NCBI RefSeq assembly: GCF_002752675.1
Contig: NZ_CP024608.1
Coordinates: forward strand, 992,001 to 1,056,000
Source: Massilia violaceinigra
GTDB lineage: Bacteria; Pseudomonadota; Gammaproteobacteria; Burkholderiales; Burkholderiaceae_D
Direction of reading: 5' to 3'
Length of the DNA: 64,000 nt
A program made the translations under genes and the position numbers. The notes under the pieces were generated by a model. The model searched no databases, was not told where the DNA came from, and saw nothing but the letters and a program-made list of their open reading frames with translations. Shown one piece after another: positions 38,312 through 46,677 of this stretch (position 1 is the first letter of the stretch; every line of letters begins with the position of its first letter).

Positions 38312-38520
38312 GGTGTGGACCTTTCAGTTTTGTTATCGGGAAGAGTTTGTTGGTACGCCGCGCATCAGGCGCAGGCGCCGCCGGTCAGGCACGATTCGAC
38401 GCGGGCGATGAAGCCGGAGAAGCTGGTGCCGGTGAGGTTACGCAGCGCCACCACCAGGATGATCGAGACGACCGCGATGATCAGTGCATACTCGACGACC
38501 TGGGCGCCTTCGTCGTCGCG
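38108..38520 (-). repeat. Tandem pilin gene duplication
   Basis: The 3' 156 bases of the two flp genes (38108-38263 and 38365-38520) match except at about eight positions, and every difference is silent: the 51 encoded residues are identical. The 5' parts and the spacers are not alike beyond the ribosome site, so the duplication is old enough for silent drift but the protein is held constant, or the copies convert one another. Confidence 0.9.
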
Positions 38521-38568
38521 GGCGAAGGATTGGACCGAGTGGTTTATCGATTTCAAAAAAGTGTTCAT
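38365..38568 (-). CDS. flp: Flp-family type IVb pilin, upstream copy
   Basis: 67 aa prepilin. Leader MNTFLKSINHSVQSFARDDEG is cut after Gly21 by the CpaA peptidase in related systems (the first 16 residues differ from the other copy); mature part AQVVEYALIIAVVSIILVVA and a C-terminal pair of Cys. GAAAGG precedes the ATG by about 8 bases. Mature sequence identical to the downstream copy. Confidence 0.95.
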   Translation of the reverse strand: MNTFLKSINHSVQSFARDDEGAQVVEYALIIAVVSIILVVALRNLTGTSFSGFIARVESCLTGGACA

Positions 38569-38606
38569 TTGACGTACCTTTCATGTGAGATGGAGGGACA
38601 AACATG

Positions 38607-38624
38607 CCCGCCCATGCGGGCGGG
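38607..38624 (-). other. Stem-loop in the leader of the pilin genes
   Basis: CCCGCCC and GGGCGGG form a perfect 7-bp stem around ATGC, about 39 bases before the upstream flp start. No T-run follows, so it is not a terminator; a stabilising 5' hairpin or processing site is possible. Confidence 0.4.
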
Positions 38625-38683
38625 GTACTGCTCCGGACGGCGGCCCCATGGCCGCTGCCAGATCCTGTGGCGAGCCTGCCGGC

Positions 38684-38956
38684 TCACTTGGCGGCGGGGC
38701 CGCCGATGTTGATGACGTTGACCACCGGCGGCGGCGCCTTGAAGCTATCCTGGTAGCGCGTCATGGCGTCGCGCGCGGCCTGGCCGTCGATGCCGGCCAC
38801 CGGGTCGGGCGTGGCGCCCGCCTGCGGGTCGATGGTCATGGCGCTGCGCGCTTCGCGCACGGCGTCGCCGAAACGCGCGTCGTAGCGGGGGGCTGCGGCG
38901 CAGCCGGCCAGCATGGCCAGCACGGGCAGCGCGGCGCGGCAAATGAGTGTGTTCAT
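38684..38956 (-). CDS. Small Tad-locus lipoprotein
   Basis: 90 aa. Signal peptide and lipobox LAGC (Cys19), then DARFGDAVREARSAMTIDPQ, DPVAGIDGQAARDAM and a final RYQDSFKAPPPVVNVINIGG. Small proteins of this pattern accompany Tad loci in Burkholderiales and are often called pilus assembly proteins; they may serve as pilotin for the CpaC secretin. ATG at 38956 is chosen for the signal peptide; the frame is open further upstream. Confidence 0.8.
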   Translation of the reverse strand: MNTLICRAALPVLAMLAGCAAAPRYDARFGDAVREARSAMTIDPQAGATPDPVAGIDGQAARDAMTRYQDSFKAPPPVVNVINIGGPAAK

Positions 38957-38966
38957 GGCGCTCTCC

Positions 38967-40475
38967 TTATTCGGTTTTTGCGGGGGCGGACTTGCCTTCG
39001 GTCTTGCCCATGAAAATCCGGTCGGCACGACTGGCCGGCACGTGGTGGTCGGTCGGCGCCGCCAGTTCGCTGGCCGGTTTGACCAGGCGCGGCGTGACGA
39101 TGAAAATCAGCTCGGTCTGGTCTTTCTGGAACTCGGTCGAGCGAAACAGCGCGCCGAGCACCGGTATGTCGCCCAGGCCGGGAAAGCGGGACAGGGTTTC
39201 GGTCACGTTGTTGCGGATCAGGCCAGCGATGGCGAAGCTCTGGCCATCGTTCAGCTGCACCGTGGTGTCGACCCGGCGCGTGGTGATCGAGGGCAGCACC
39301 GAGGTCACGCCGCCGCTGGTGGTGAAGGGCGAGCCGGTCTGGGCCAGCTCCGACACTTCCGATACCAGCTTGAGGTTGATGCGGGCCCCGCCCAGCACCG
39401 TCGGCGAGAACTTGAGGCCGACCCCGAATTCCTTCTCTTCCAGGGTGACGGTGGAGCCGCCGCTGTCGCGCGACTGGGCCACCGGAATGAAGATCTTGCC
39501 GCCCGACAGGAAGCTGGCCGACTGGCCGCTGATGGCCATGATGTTCGGTTCGGCCAGCACCCGCACCAGGCCATCTTTTTTCTGCGCGTCGACCCCGAAC
39601 AGGGTGGCGCCGCGCGCTCCCGCCGACAGCCGCGCCCCGGCGGCCGAATTGCCGCCCCTGACCGCGGCGTCGGCCACGGCGCCCAGTGCCGCGCCCGAGC
39701 CGCCGTGACTGTACTGCCCAACCACCGCCGGCGCTCCGCCCAGGATGCCCGAGATGAGGCGCGAGCTCAGGCCGTCGGCCGAGGCCACCATGCGGGCAAA
39801 ATCGACGCCGAACTTGTCGAGCAGGGTCTTGCTGACTTCGGCGATCTTCACTTCCAGCATCACTTGCTGGGGCGAGCCGACGCGCAGCAGGTTGAGCACG
39901 CGCTTGCCGCCGCCGTAGGCACCGGCCACGCGCAGCGCTTCGTCGAGCTGGCCGGCGTCGCGCACCGTGCCGGTCAGCACGATGGCGTTTTCGGCACTCT
40001 TGACGACGATGCCGGTTTCCTCGGGCATCAGCTCGGCCAGCTTGGCTTGCAGGGTGGCCGGGTCGATCTCCACCACGATGTCGCGCAGGTAGCACACCCC
40101 GCTCGCATCCTGCAAAATGAGGCTGGTGGCGCCCGCTTTTTTCCCGAGCAGGAACAGGTCGGTCGGGCTGAGCAGCAGTACCTCGATCTCGGCGATGCTG
40201 CCCACGTCCGCCGCGTCGCCCGCCGCCGCCGGGGTTGCCGGGGAAGCCTGTTTGGCGTCGCGCTGGCCGCTGGCCACGATGCGGGTCACCGGCGCCGTCA
40301 GCGCAATCACCGACGACTTACCGAGCATCACCTGCGCTGCCTTTGCGACGACCACCGACTTGCAATTTTTCGGGCCGCCAGCGCCCCGCGTTGCTGCTTC
40401 TGCTGCCCAGGCAGGCGTGGCAACCATGCCTGCGGTCGCGACGGTCCATGCCGCCATGCGAATGTGCTTGTTCAT
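38967..40475 (-). CDS. cpaC: Tad pilus secretin CpaC/RcpA
   Basis: 502 aa outer membrane channel. Signal peptide to about residue 24, pilus-specific N-terminal domain (about 60-140), BON-like segment GIVVKSAENAIVLTGTVRDA, and a secretin domain from about 230 with DGQSFAIAGLIRNN and FPGLGDIPVLGALFRS, ending FIVTPRLVKP. The C-terminus is basic and charged. Eleven bases lie before the next gene. Confidence 0.94.
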   Translation of the reverse strand: MNKHIRMAAWTVATAGMVATPAWAAEAATRGAGGPKNCKSVVVAKAAQVMLGKSSVIALTAPVTRIVASGQRDAKQASPATPAAAGDAADVGSIAEIEVLLLSPTDLFLLGKKAGATSLILQDASGVCYLRDIVVEIDPATLQAKLAELMPEETGIVVKSAENAIVLTGTVRDAGQLDEALRVAGAYGGGKRVLNLLRVGSPQQVMLEVKIAEVSKTLLDKFGVDFARMVASADGLSSRLISGILGGAPAVVGQYSHGGSGAALGAVADAAVRGGNSAAGARLSAGARGATLFGVDAQKKDGLVRVLAEPNIMAISGQSASFLSGGKIFIPVAQSRDSGGSTVTLEEKEFGVGLKFSPTVLGGARINLKLVSEVSELAQTGSPFTTSGGVTSVLPSITTRRVDTTVQLNDGQSFAIAGLIRNNVTETLSRFPGLGDIPVLGALFRSTEFQKDQTELIFIVTPRLVKPASELAAPTDHHVPASRADRIFMGKTEGKSAPAKTE

Positions 40476-40496
40476 GATTCAGGTCTCCGTGGCTGT

Positions 40497-41339
40497 TCAA
40501 AAGCAGTTCACTGCCAGCACGCCGTGCTGGATCACTTCCACACAATGGCGGCGGCTGGCGGCCGGCGCGGCCGCGCTCATGGCCGGACGCGGTTTGCGCA
40601 CCGCCGCCGGGGCGGGCACGGGGGCCGGCGCTTTCTTGCCGCCGAACAGCTCGTCCTTGGTGATGCCGGCCGTTGCCACGGTCTTCTGGTCGATCTGGTT
40701 GCGCAGCACCAGCGACAGGGTGCCGACGCTGCGCGCCAGGTCGAGCTTCTCCGAGTCTTCCAGCGACAGCTCCAGGGTGACGGCGCTGACGACCTTGGGC
40801 TTGGTATCGTCGCGGCCCGCTTCCTGCGCCACCGCCAGCACCAGCACCCGTTCGAGGACCGTTTTGCTGATCTGCTTGCCCTCTTCATTGCCCGATTTTT
40901 CCTGCTGCGCATTGACCATCACGTCGACATAATTGCCGGGCAGGGCAAAGCCGGCCACGCCCACCACATCGTTGACGCGCACCGTCATGGCCCGTTTGCC
41001 CTCGGCGATGACAGCCGACAAGCCGCCCTTGGTACCCTGCGGCGCCAGCTTGCCGTCGAGCAGCGGTTCGCCGCGCAGGATGCCGACCTTGGCGATGCGG
41101 TCCTGCAGCTCGACCGCGTTCTTGAAAGCGCCCGGCGGGGTGGCGCCGGCCGGCCAGTCGAGGTTGGACAGCATTTCGGGGTTGATCTTGCTGCCGGGTT
41201 CGATGTCGACCGCCGCCACGACGACTTTGTTCAGGCTGACGCCGCCCTGGCGCGATACCCATCCGGCGGCGTAGACGGCCGCCGCCAGTCCGATGACGAG
41301 GGCGAACACGATCAGCCCGAGTGCCTTGAGGTTTTTCAT
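40497..41339 (-). CDS. cpaB: Tad pilus assembly protein CpaB/RcpC
   Basis: 280 aa. N-terminal membrane helix (LGLIVFALVIGLAAAVYAAG), SAF domain (VVVAAVDIEPGSKINPEML) and RcpC domain (AMTVRVNDVVGVAGFALPGNYVDVM). Periplasmic partner of the secretin. The last 45 residues are Ala/Pro-rich and end in two Cys. Second gene of the locus, 18 bases after cpaA. Confidence 0.93.
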   Translation of the reverse strand: MKNLKALGLIVFALVIGLAAAVYAAGWVSRQGGVSLNKVVVAAVDIEPGSKINPEMLSNLDWPAGATPPGAFKNAVELQDRIAKVGILRGEPLLDGKLAPQGTKGGLSAVIAEGKRAMTVRVNDVVGVAGFALPGNYVDVMVNAQQEKSGNEEGKQISKTVLERVLVLAVAQEAGRDDTKPKVVSAVTLELSLEDSEKLDLARSVGTLSLVLRNQIDQKTVATAGITKDELFGGKKAPAPVPAPAAVRKPRPAMSAAAPAASRRHCVEVIQHGVLAVNCF

Positions 41340-41357
41340 GGTGATCTCTTTCCGAGG

Positions 41358-41942
41358 TCAGACGAGGTTGAATTGCTGGGCCACCAGATAGCTCGTGGTG
41401 CCGAGCGCGATGCTGATGCCGTAGGCGAGCTTGCCGACCGATTGCATGGCTTCCGGCTGCAGCCTCGGCGTGCCGCTGGCGACGGCGGACCACAGCATGC
41501 CGCGCATGGCGTCGCCGGTGTTGGCCAGCATCCGTCCCATCACCCGCTTGCGCAGGCCGAAGACGAGGGCGGCGATGCCGGCGGTGATCACGCAAAACAG
41601 CAGGGCGTACAGGGTTGCGTCAAAGCCGAGAAAGGCGCCGACCATGGCCATCAGCTTGACGTCGCCGGCGCCCATGGTGCCGATCGCGTACATCGGCAGC
41701 ATCGCGCCGAAACCGAGCAGCATGCCGGCCGGCGCCCAGGTCCAGCCGGCGCGCCAGTCGGGCGGCACGACCGTGTTGTAGACCAGTGCGAACAGGATGC
41801 CGCCGCCGGTGATCAGGTTGGGAATGCGGAAGGTGCGGTAGTCGCACACCCCGGCGGCGGCCAGCAGGGCCAGCAGCACGCCGGTACGCGGATCGGTGAC
41901 CAGCATGCCGAGCAGTTCAAAAAAGAAAGCTGTTTCGTCCAT
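41358..41942 (-). CDS. cpaA: Prepilin peptidase CpaA/TadV
   Basis: 194 aa integral membrane aspartic peptidase that cleaves Flp and TadE-type leaders. Catalytic Asp residues are in GVCDYRTFRIPN and in the GxGD box GAGDVKLMAM. About six hydrophobic segments. First gene of the Tad locus. The frame is open upstream, but ATG at 41942 fits the family length. Confidence 0.93.
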   Translation of the reverse strand: MDETAFFFELLGMLVTDPRTGVLLALLAAAGVCDYRTFRIPNLITGGGILFALVYNTVVPPDWRAGWTWAPAGMLLGFGAMLPMYAIGTMGAGDVKLMAMVGAFLGFDATLYALLFCVITAGIAALVFGLRKRVMGRMLANTGDAMRGMLWSAVASGTPRLQPEAMQSVGKLAYGISIALGTTSYLVAQQFNLV

Positions 41943-42267
41943 GATTACTCGCCGGTGATGTTGTCGGGTGACCCTGCAAGGCCTGGGGCCGTTTGCGTGA
42001 TCGATGGAGTGAGTATATTTAGACGGGCCCGGCGGCGAATCGGCGGGATGTCCTTTTCGGGATGGGACGGCGCTCCTGATTTTTGGGCTTGCGCATGGGG
42101 CGTGCGGACCAGGCAAGGACGGGGCGGCGTAGTACGAATGTCACGCGCCGCCGTGGCCCAAGGGGTGCTGTTTAAGGAGTAACATTGCAAACTTCGCATG
42201 GCGCGAATCGGCTGGGCAGTCGGTGGCAACGGGCGCGCCGGCGCCCATTCTTCATTGGAGATAATGC
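41943..42267. promoter_or_regulatory. Divergent region between Tad locus and beta-lactamase gene
   Basis: About 325 bases without a credible gene. It must carry the Tad promoter on the minus strand and the beta-lactamase promoter on the plus strand. An AT-rich island at about 42009-42020 includes TATACT on the minus strand, but no good -35 partner is visible. GGAG at 42255-42258 is the beta-lactamase ribosome site. No clear sigma-54 or LuxR-type box was found by eye. Confidence 0.35.
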
Positions 42268-43158
42268 ATGGCAATCTTGCGCAGGCTGGCACTCGCCCTG
42301 GCGATCACGGCAACAGGGATGACGGCGGCAATGGCCGATGACGTCAAGTGCGGTCTCTGCGAGGAGTGGAACCAGCCGCAGCAGCCGTTCCAGATCGTCG
42401 GCAATACGTATTATGTCGGCCCGCGCGGCTTGTCGGCGGTGCTGGTGACCGGTGACCAGGGCCATATCCTGCTCGACGGCGCGCTGCCCCAGTCGGCGCC
42501 GCTGATCATGCGCAACATCGCGGCGCTCGGTTTTCGCATCGAGGATGTGAAGCTGATCGTCAACTCCCATGCGCACGACGACCATGCGGGCGGCATTGCG
42601 CAATTGCAGCGCGCCAGTGGCGCCACCGTGGCCGCCAGCGTACTGGCGGCGCGGGCGCTGCGCGCCGGCCTGGTCGGGCCGGACGATCCCCAGTACAAGG
42701 CCAACGGCCCGGACCGCTTTCCGAAGGTGGCGCAGGTGACCGAGGTGGCCGATGGCGGCATCCTGCGCGTGGGAGCGCTGGCTGTCACGGCCCACCTTAC
42801 CCCCGGCCACACCACCGGCGGCACCACGTGGTCGTGGCAATCGTGCGAGAACGGGCGCTGCTTCAATGTGGTGTACGCCGACAGCCTGAACCCGATGTCG
42901 CAGGATGGGTTCCGCTTTCTGGGCAACGCTACCGAACCCGACCGCTCGGCATCGTTCCAGGCCAGCATCGACAAGGTGGCGGCACTCAAATGCGATGTGA
43001 TGATTGCCGTGCATCCGGGGTTTTCGGACCTGCTGGAAAAGCATGCGGCGCGCACCAGCGGCAGCAACCGCTTCATCGTGCCGGGCGAGTGCCGCACGTA
43101 CGCGGCCAATGCGCATCAGCGGCTGGCCAAACGCCTCAAGAGCGAAGCGTCGCAATGA
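42268..43158 (+). CDS. Subclass B3 metallo-beta-lactamase
   Basis: 296 aa secreted zinc hydrolase; signal peptide ends near TAAMA (about residue 22). Zinc ligands of subclass B3 are all in place: His101, His103, Asp105 and His106 in NSHAHDDHAGG, His181 in LTPGHTTGG, and His249 in IAVHPGFSD. Ser206 in YADSLNP takes the place of the B1/B2 Cys, a B3 hallmark. The closest known enzymes are expected to be those of environmental Oxalobacteraceae such as THIN-B of Janthinobacterium. Intact and with a good ribosome site, so probably functional; the resistance spectrum cannot be read from sequence. Confidence 0.93.
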   Translation: MAILRRLALALAITATGMTAAMADDVKCGLCEEWNQPQQPFQIVGNTYYVGPRGLSAVLVTGDQGHILLDGALPQSAPLIMRNIAALGFRIEDVKLIVNSHAHDDHAGGIAQLQRASGATVAASVLAARALRAGLVGPDDPQYKANGPDRFPKVAQVTEVADGGILRVGALAVTAHLTPGHTTGGTTWSWQSCENGRCFNVVYADSLNPMSQDGFRFLGNATEPDRSASFQASIDKVAALKCDVMIAVHPGFSDLLEKHAARTSGSNRFIVPGECRTYAANAHQRLAKRLKSEASQ

Positions 43159-43168
43159 CGCCACTGGC

Positions 43169-43456
43169 GTGATCGGGCGCATCGTCTTCGTCGCGCTTCA
43201 TCTGCTGCTCGTCGTCGGCCTGACCTTTGCCTGTGCCGATGGCGCCAGCGGATCGTCATGGCGGCGCGCGCTGCTGATCCTTCCCGCGCTGGCCAGTCTG
43301 GCGCCCCTGCCGTTTGCGGTGCTGGCGGACGTGAAGCGCAATGCGAAGACAGCGAGGACGCTGCTGCTCAGCGTCATGCTGTCGCTACCCGTAAGCGTCA
43401 TCCTTTTGCTCCTGTTACTCGTCTTCAGGCGCCTCGGCAATGCTGGGTGGCATTGA
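43169..43456 (+). CDS. Small predicted membrane protein
   Basis: 95 aa from GTG at 43169, ten bases after the beta-lactamase stop. Three hydrophobic stretches (about residues 4-20, 33-50 and 68-87). No recognised family and no clear ribosome site; translation could be coupled to the gene before it. Codon use is consistent with a real gene. Confidence 0.45.
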   Translation: MIGRIVFVALHLLLVVGLTFACADGASGSSWRRALLILPALASLAPLPFAVLADVKRNAKTARTLLLSVMLSLPVSVILLLLLLVFRRLGNAGWH

Positions 43457-43638
43457 GCAAGCGCCTGCGTCCGGCCATGACGTAGCGTGCAGTGCGCCTC
43501 AAGTGGCTCGTTGAGCTGGCACATTGGACGCCGCATCCGTGTACTTACCATGACTGAAAGCCTCGCGCCGATCGTTACGGCAAACCACATGAGGTCGATA
43601 TGAAACTCTCTCAATAGCAACGAACAGAGGAGCTTGTC

Positions 43639-44841
43639 ATGGCTAAGATTCCGGAAGCACCATTTCCCACAGCGGCAACAGCGGTTCCCGTTGCAGATAA
43701 TCCAACGCATCGAGAACGCCAGCCTGATGCCCTCCATGGTAACTCGGGAGGATGGGCCGCCGACTGGTTCCCGATTCCCGGCCCAACCGTGTTCGAACAC
43801 AACGAGCAACGGATCGCTGCCGTGGCGCGGGCACCGGGCATCCTCGACCTGTTCGTCATCGGTTTCGATAACCGTGTGTGGTCCACATTCTGGACCGAGG
43901 GCACCGGGTGGAACGCCGACTGGTTCCCGCTCCCGGGCGGGGCGAGGTTTGACCACAGACATCAACAGGTCACCGCGCTGTCGCGGGCGCCGGGCATCCT
44001 GGATCTGTTCGTCATCGGATACGACAACCATGTCTGGTCCACCTACTGGACCGAGGCGTCGGGGTGGAGCAGCGAGTGGTTCCGGCTTCCCGGCGCAGCT
44101 GTCTTCGATCACCAGACGCAACAGGTCGCGGCCGTCGCGCGGGCGCCGGGGATCCTGGACCTGTTCGTCGTCGGATTCGATGACCGTGTCTGGTCCACGT
44201 ACTGGACTGAAGCCTCGGGGTGGAATAGCGATTGGTTCCGGCTTCCTGGCAGGGCGACCTTCAACCACAACACGCAACAGGTGGCGGCGCTGGCGCGCAC
44301 TCCGGGTAATCTGGACCTGTTTATCATTGGATTCGACAACAATGTCTGGTCCACTTACTGGAGCGATGCAACAGGGTGGAGCAGCGATTGGTTCCCGCTG
44401 CCGGGCGCGACGAGGTTCGATCACGCCAGGCAGCGGGTCGCTGCCGTTGCGCGGGCGCCGGGCATCCTGGATCTGTTCGTCATCGGATTCGATAATCACG
44501 TCTGGTCCACGTACTGGACCGATGCCTCCGGATGGAGCCGCGACTGGTTCCGGCTTCCCGGTGGGACGACCTTCGATCATGGCACGCAACACGTGACGGC
44601 GCTTGCGCGGGCCCCCGGCAACCTGGATCTGTTTCTCGTCGGCTTCGACAACCGTGCCTGGTCCACCTACTGGAGCGACGCCACGGGGTGGAGCGGCGAT
44701 TGGTTCCAGCTTCCGGGCGGGACGACGTTCGACCACGACAAGCAGCAGATCGCCGCGGTTGCGCGCACCGGCGGCATTCTGGATCTGTTCGCCATCGGAT
44801 ACGATAACCGTGTCAGGAGTACGTACTGGACGGCCGGGTGA
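43639..44841 (+). CDS. Seven-repeat beta-propeller protein, PLL-type lectin-like
   Basis: 400 aa. After a 36-residue Pro/Ala-rich head there are exactly seven tandem 52-residue repeats to the stop. Each has the pattern GW-x2-[DE]WF-x-[LI]PG ... (Q)xVxAxARxPGxLDLFxxGxDNxxWSTYW. The layout resembles the Photorhabdus PLL/PHL lectins (DUF346-type repeats), which form seven-bladed propellers that bind fucosyl or O-methylated sugars. No signal peptide or membrane segment is seen. An AGAGGAG ribosome site lies 9 bases before the ATG. The lectin role is inference; propeller geometry is strongly suggested by the repeat count. Confidence 0.82.
   Translation: MAKIPEAPFPTAATAVPVADNPTHRERQPDALHGNSGGWAADWFPIPGPTVFEHNEQRIAAVARAPGILDLFVIGFDNRVWSTFWTEGTGWNADWFPLPGGARFDHRHQQVTALSRAPGILDLFVIGYDNHVWSTYWTEASGWSSEWFRLPGAAVFDHQTQQVAAVARAPGILDLFVVGFDDRVWSTYWTEASGWNSDWFRLPGRATFNHNTQQVAALARTPGNLDLFIIGFDNNVWSTYWSDATGWSSDWFPLPGATRFDHARQRVAAVARAPGILDLFVIGFDNHVWSTYWTDASGWSRDWFRLPGGTTFDHGTQHVTALARAPGNLDLFLVGFDNRAWSTYWSDATGWSGDWFQLPGGTTFDHDKQQIAAVARTGGILDLFAIGYDNRVRSTYWTAG
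43747..44838 (+). repeat. Seven in-frame 156-bp tandem repeats
   Basis: The seven protein repeats correspond to seven units of exactly 156 bases with no insertion or deletion between units. Units are similar in DNA as well as protein, the strongest matches being in the part encoding LDLFVIGFDN and VWSTYW, so the array probably expanded by duplication and is kept alike by recombination or selection. Confidence 0.9.
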
Positions 44842-44937
44842 GGCCGCGGGGGGCGGCGCTGTCGCAAGCCGGCGCCGTCCTGAGCCTGGCGTCGAATTGA
44901 TCAGCGGTGATCGTGAACGACGCGATTGCCGGTCAGG

Positions 44938-45873
44938 TTATGCGCTGCCATCGGGCGCCGGTGCGCGGGAGCGGGCATCCAGCAGGAAATCCACAAACGC
45001 GCGTACCTTCAGGGACAAATGCCGGCCATGAGGATACATCACGGAGAACGGGCGCGAGCAGCCTCCGTGCGCGGACAATACTTCGACCAGCGACTTGTTG
45101 CGCAAATCCTCTTCGATCGTAAATCGATATGCCTGGAACAGGCCCGCGCCGCTGCGCGCCAATGTCACCCCGGCGAGTATGTCTTCGTACAAGCAATAAC
45201 TGCCGGTCGCCGCCACTTCGATTAACTTTCCTTTTTCGCGAAACAGCCAGGGAATCGGGCGGCCAGTACTGGGCAACACAAAGTTAATGCAGTCGTGCTG
45301 CGCAAGCGAGGCGATTGAATCCGGCATGCCGGCCCGGGCCAGATAGCCGGGCGCGGCCACAACGACCAGCTCCGCATCTTCCAGCTTGCGGGCGACAAAG
45401 CTCGAATCGGCTGGTTCGCGCGCACGAATGGCGAGGTCATAACCTTCATCGACAAAATCGATATTGCGGTTGCTGACATGAACATCGACCCGCACTTCCG
45501 GATACAGTGCCCGAAACTGCGGCAGCAGCGGCAGCACGCGATGATGGCCGTAGGTTGTCGGCACGCTGATCCGCAGCACGCCGGAAGGCATGCTTTGCTG
45601 GCCAGTGACCGCACGTTCGGCATCGATCAGTTGGGTGAGCGCCTGCCGGCATTGCTCGAAATAGCGGCGTCCGTCGTCCGTCAAGCTCACTTGCCGCGTG
45701 GTGCGCACGAACAGCCGCGCGCCAAGCCGCGCCTCAAGCCGCGATACGGAGCGGCTTACTGCGGCGGGCGTGACGCCAACCGCATTGGCGGCGGCGGTAA
45801 AACTGCCGTATTCGGCGGCGGCGCAGAACAGCTCGATGCTGCCTACCAAAACATCCTCGAAATGGCGTCTCAT
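44938..45873 (-). CDS. LysR-family transcriptional regulator
   Basis: 311 aa. N-terminal winged helix-turn-helix (FCAAAEYGSFTAAANAVGV then TPAAVSRSVSRLEARLG) and a C-terminal effector domain. It is divergent from the GST gene with 151 bases between, the usual layout for a LysR protein that controls its neighbour. Effector unknown. Confidence 0.92.
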   Translation of the reverse strand: MRRHFEDVLVGSIELFCAAAEYGSFTAAANAVGVTPAAVSRSVSRLEARLGARLFVRTTRQVSLTDDGRRYFEQCRQALTQLIDAERAVTGQQSMPSGVLRISVPTTYGHHRVLPLLPQFRALYPEVRVDVHVSNRNIDFVDEGYDLAIRAREPADSSFVARKLEDAELVVVAAPGYLARAGMPDSIASLAQHDCINFVLPSTGRPIPWLFREKGKLIEVAATGSYCLYEDILAGVTLARSGAGLFQAYRFTIEEDLRNKSLVEVLSAHGGCSRPFSVMYPHGRHLSLKVRAFVDFLLDARSRAPAPDGSA

Positions 45874-46024
45874 TTGGCTGTTTTATTCATTACAGGATGT
45901 ATCAGATGAATTGCGTGGATGTGGCTTTATCTCCGAAAAGAACATCAATAGACTACACCATATTGCAGATCACGCAATCAGCCGCTTTCGGCGCCATTGA
46001 AGCCAACCTCACCGGAGAACATCC

Positions 46025-46639
46025 ATGAAACTCTACTATTCGCCCGGCGCCTGCTCGCTCGCGCCACATATCCTGCTGTGTGAAGCAAAACTGCCGCATA
46101 CGCTCATCAAGGTCGACACCAGCACGCACCGTACTCAAGACGGGATCGATTTTTACACCATCAATCCGAAAGGCCATGTGCCGGTTCTCGAACTCGATGA
46201 TGGCCAGCGACTGTCCGAGGGACCGACCATTGCGCAATTCATTGCAGACCATGCTCGCCGCGACGATTTGATGCCCGTCGCCGGATCGATGGCGCGCTAT
46301 CGGGTGATGGAGTGGCAGAACTACATCACGTCCGAGCTGCACAAGTCGTTCAGTCCGCTGTTCAATCCGGCACTGGATGCAGCGGCGAAGGCAGTCTTCG
46401 CCGCAATCCTGAGCAAGAAATTCGGCTGGGTATCGGGCCAATTGCGCGGCAGGCCTTACCTGACCGGTGACAGTTTTACCGCCGCCGACGCCTACCTCTT
46501 CACGGTCGCGGGCTGGGCCAACTATGTCAAGCTCGATTTGTCGGACTTCGAGCATGTGCAGGCATTCCTCAAACGCGTTGCATCGCGCGCGGCTGTGCAG
46601 GAAGCGATGAAGGCAGAAGGTTTGCAGAGTGCGAAATGA
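46025..46639 (+). CDS. Beta-class glutathione S-transferase
   Basis: 204 aa. N-terminal thioredoxin fold with the beta-class Cys10 in SPGACSLAPH, the cis-Pro in KGHVPVLE and the Glu/Ser pair in LSEGPTI that binds the glutathione gamma-glutamyl group. The helical C-terminal domain has FTAADAYLF. Similar to GstA. GGAG precedes the ATG. Likely under the divergent LysR regulator. Confidence 0.93.
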   Translation: MKLYYSPGACSLAPHILLCEAKLPHTLIKVDTSTHRTQDGIDFYTINPKGHVPVLELDDGQRLSEGPTIAQFIADHARRDDLMPVAGSMARYRVMEWQNYITSELHKSFSPLFNPALDAAAKAVFAAILSKKFGWVSGQLRGRPYLTGDSFTAADAYLFTVAGWANYVKLDLSDFEHVQAFLKRVASRAAVQEAMKAEGLQSAK

Positions 46640-46677
46640 ACCAAACAGTCCGCGGGATAACATCGGGAATCTGAACC

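Noticed and set aside
41980..42000. Sigma-54 (-24/-12) promoter for the Tad locus or beta-lactamase
   Set aside because: A GGGGCCGTTTGC stretch looked promising, but the spacing between the GG and GC pairs is wrong by two bases.
38913..42182. 1089-codon open frame on the plus strand across the Tad genes
   Set aside because: It is the complement of cpaC, cpaB and cpaA, which have clear families; its own translation is low-complexity His/Arg/Gly/Ala-rich, typical of antisense frames in G/C-rich DNA.
43747..44838. Tandem repeats resembling a CRISPR or satellite array
   Set aside because: Units are 156 bases, have no spacers, and are in frame within one gene, so they encode protein repeats.
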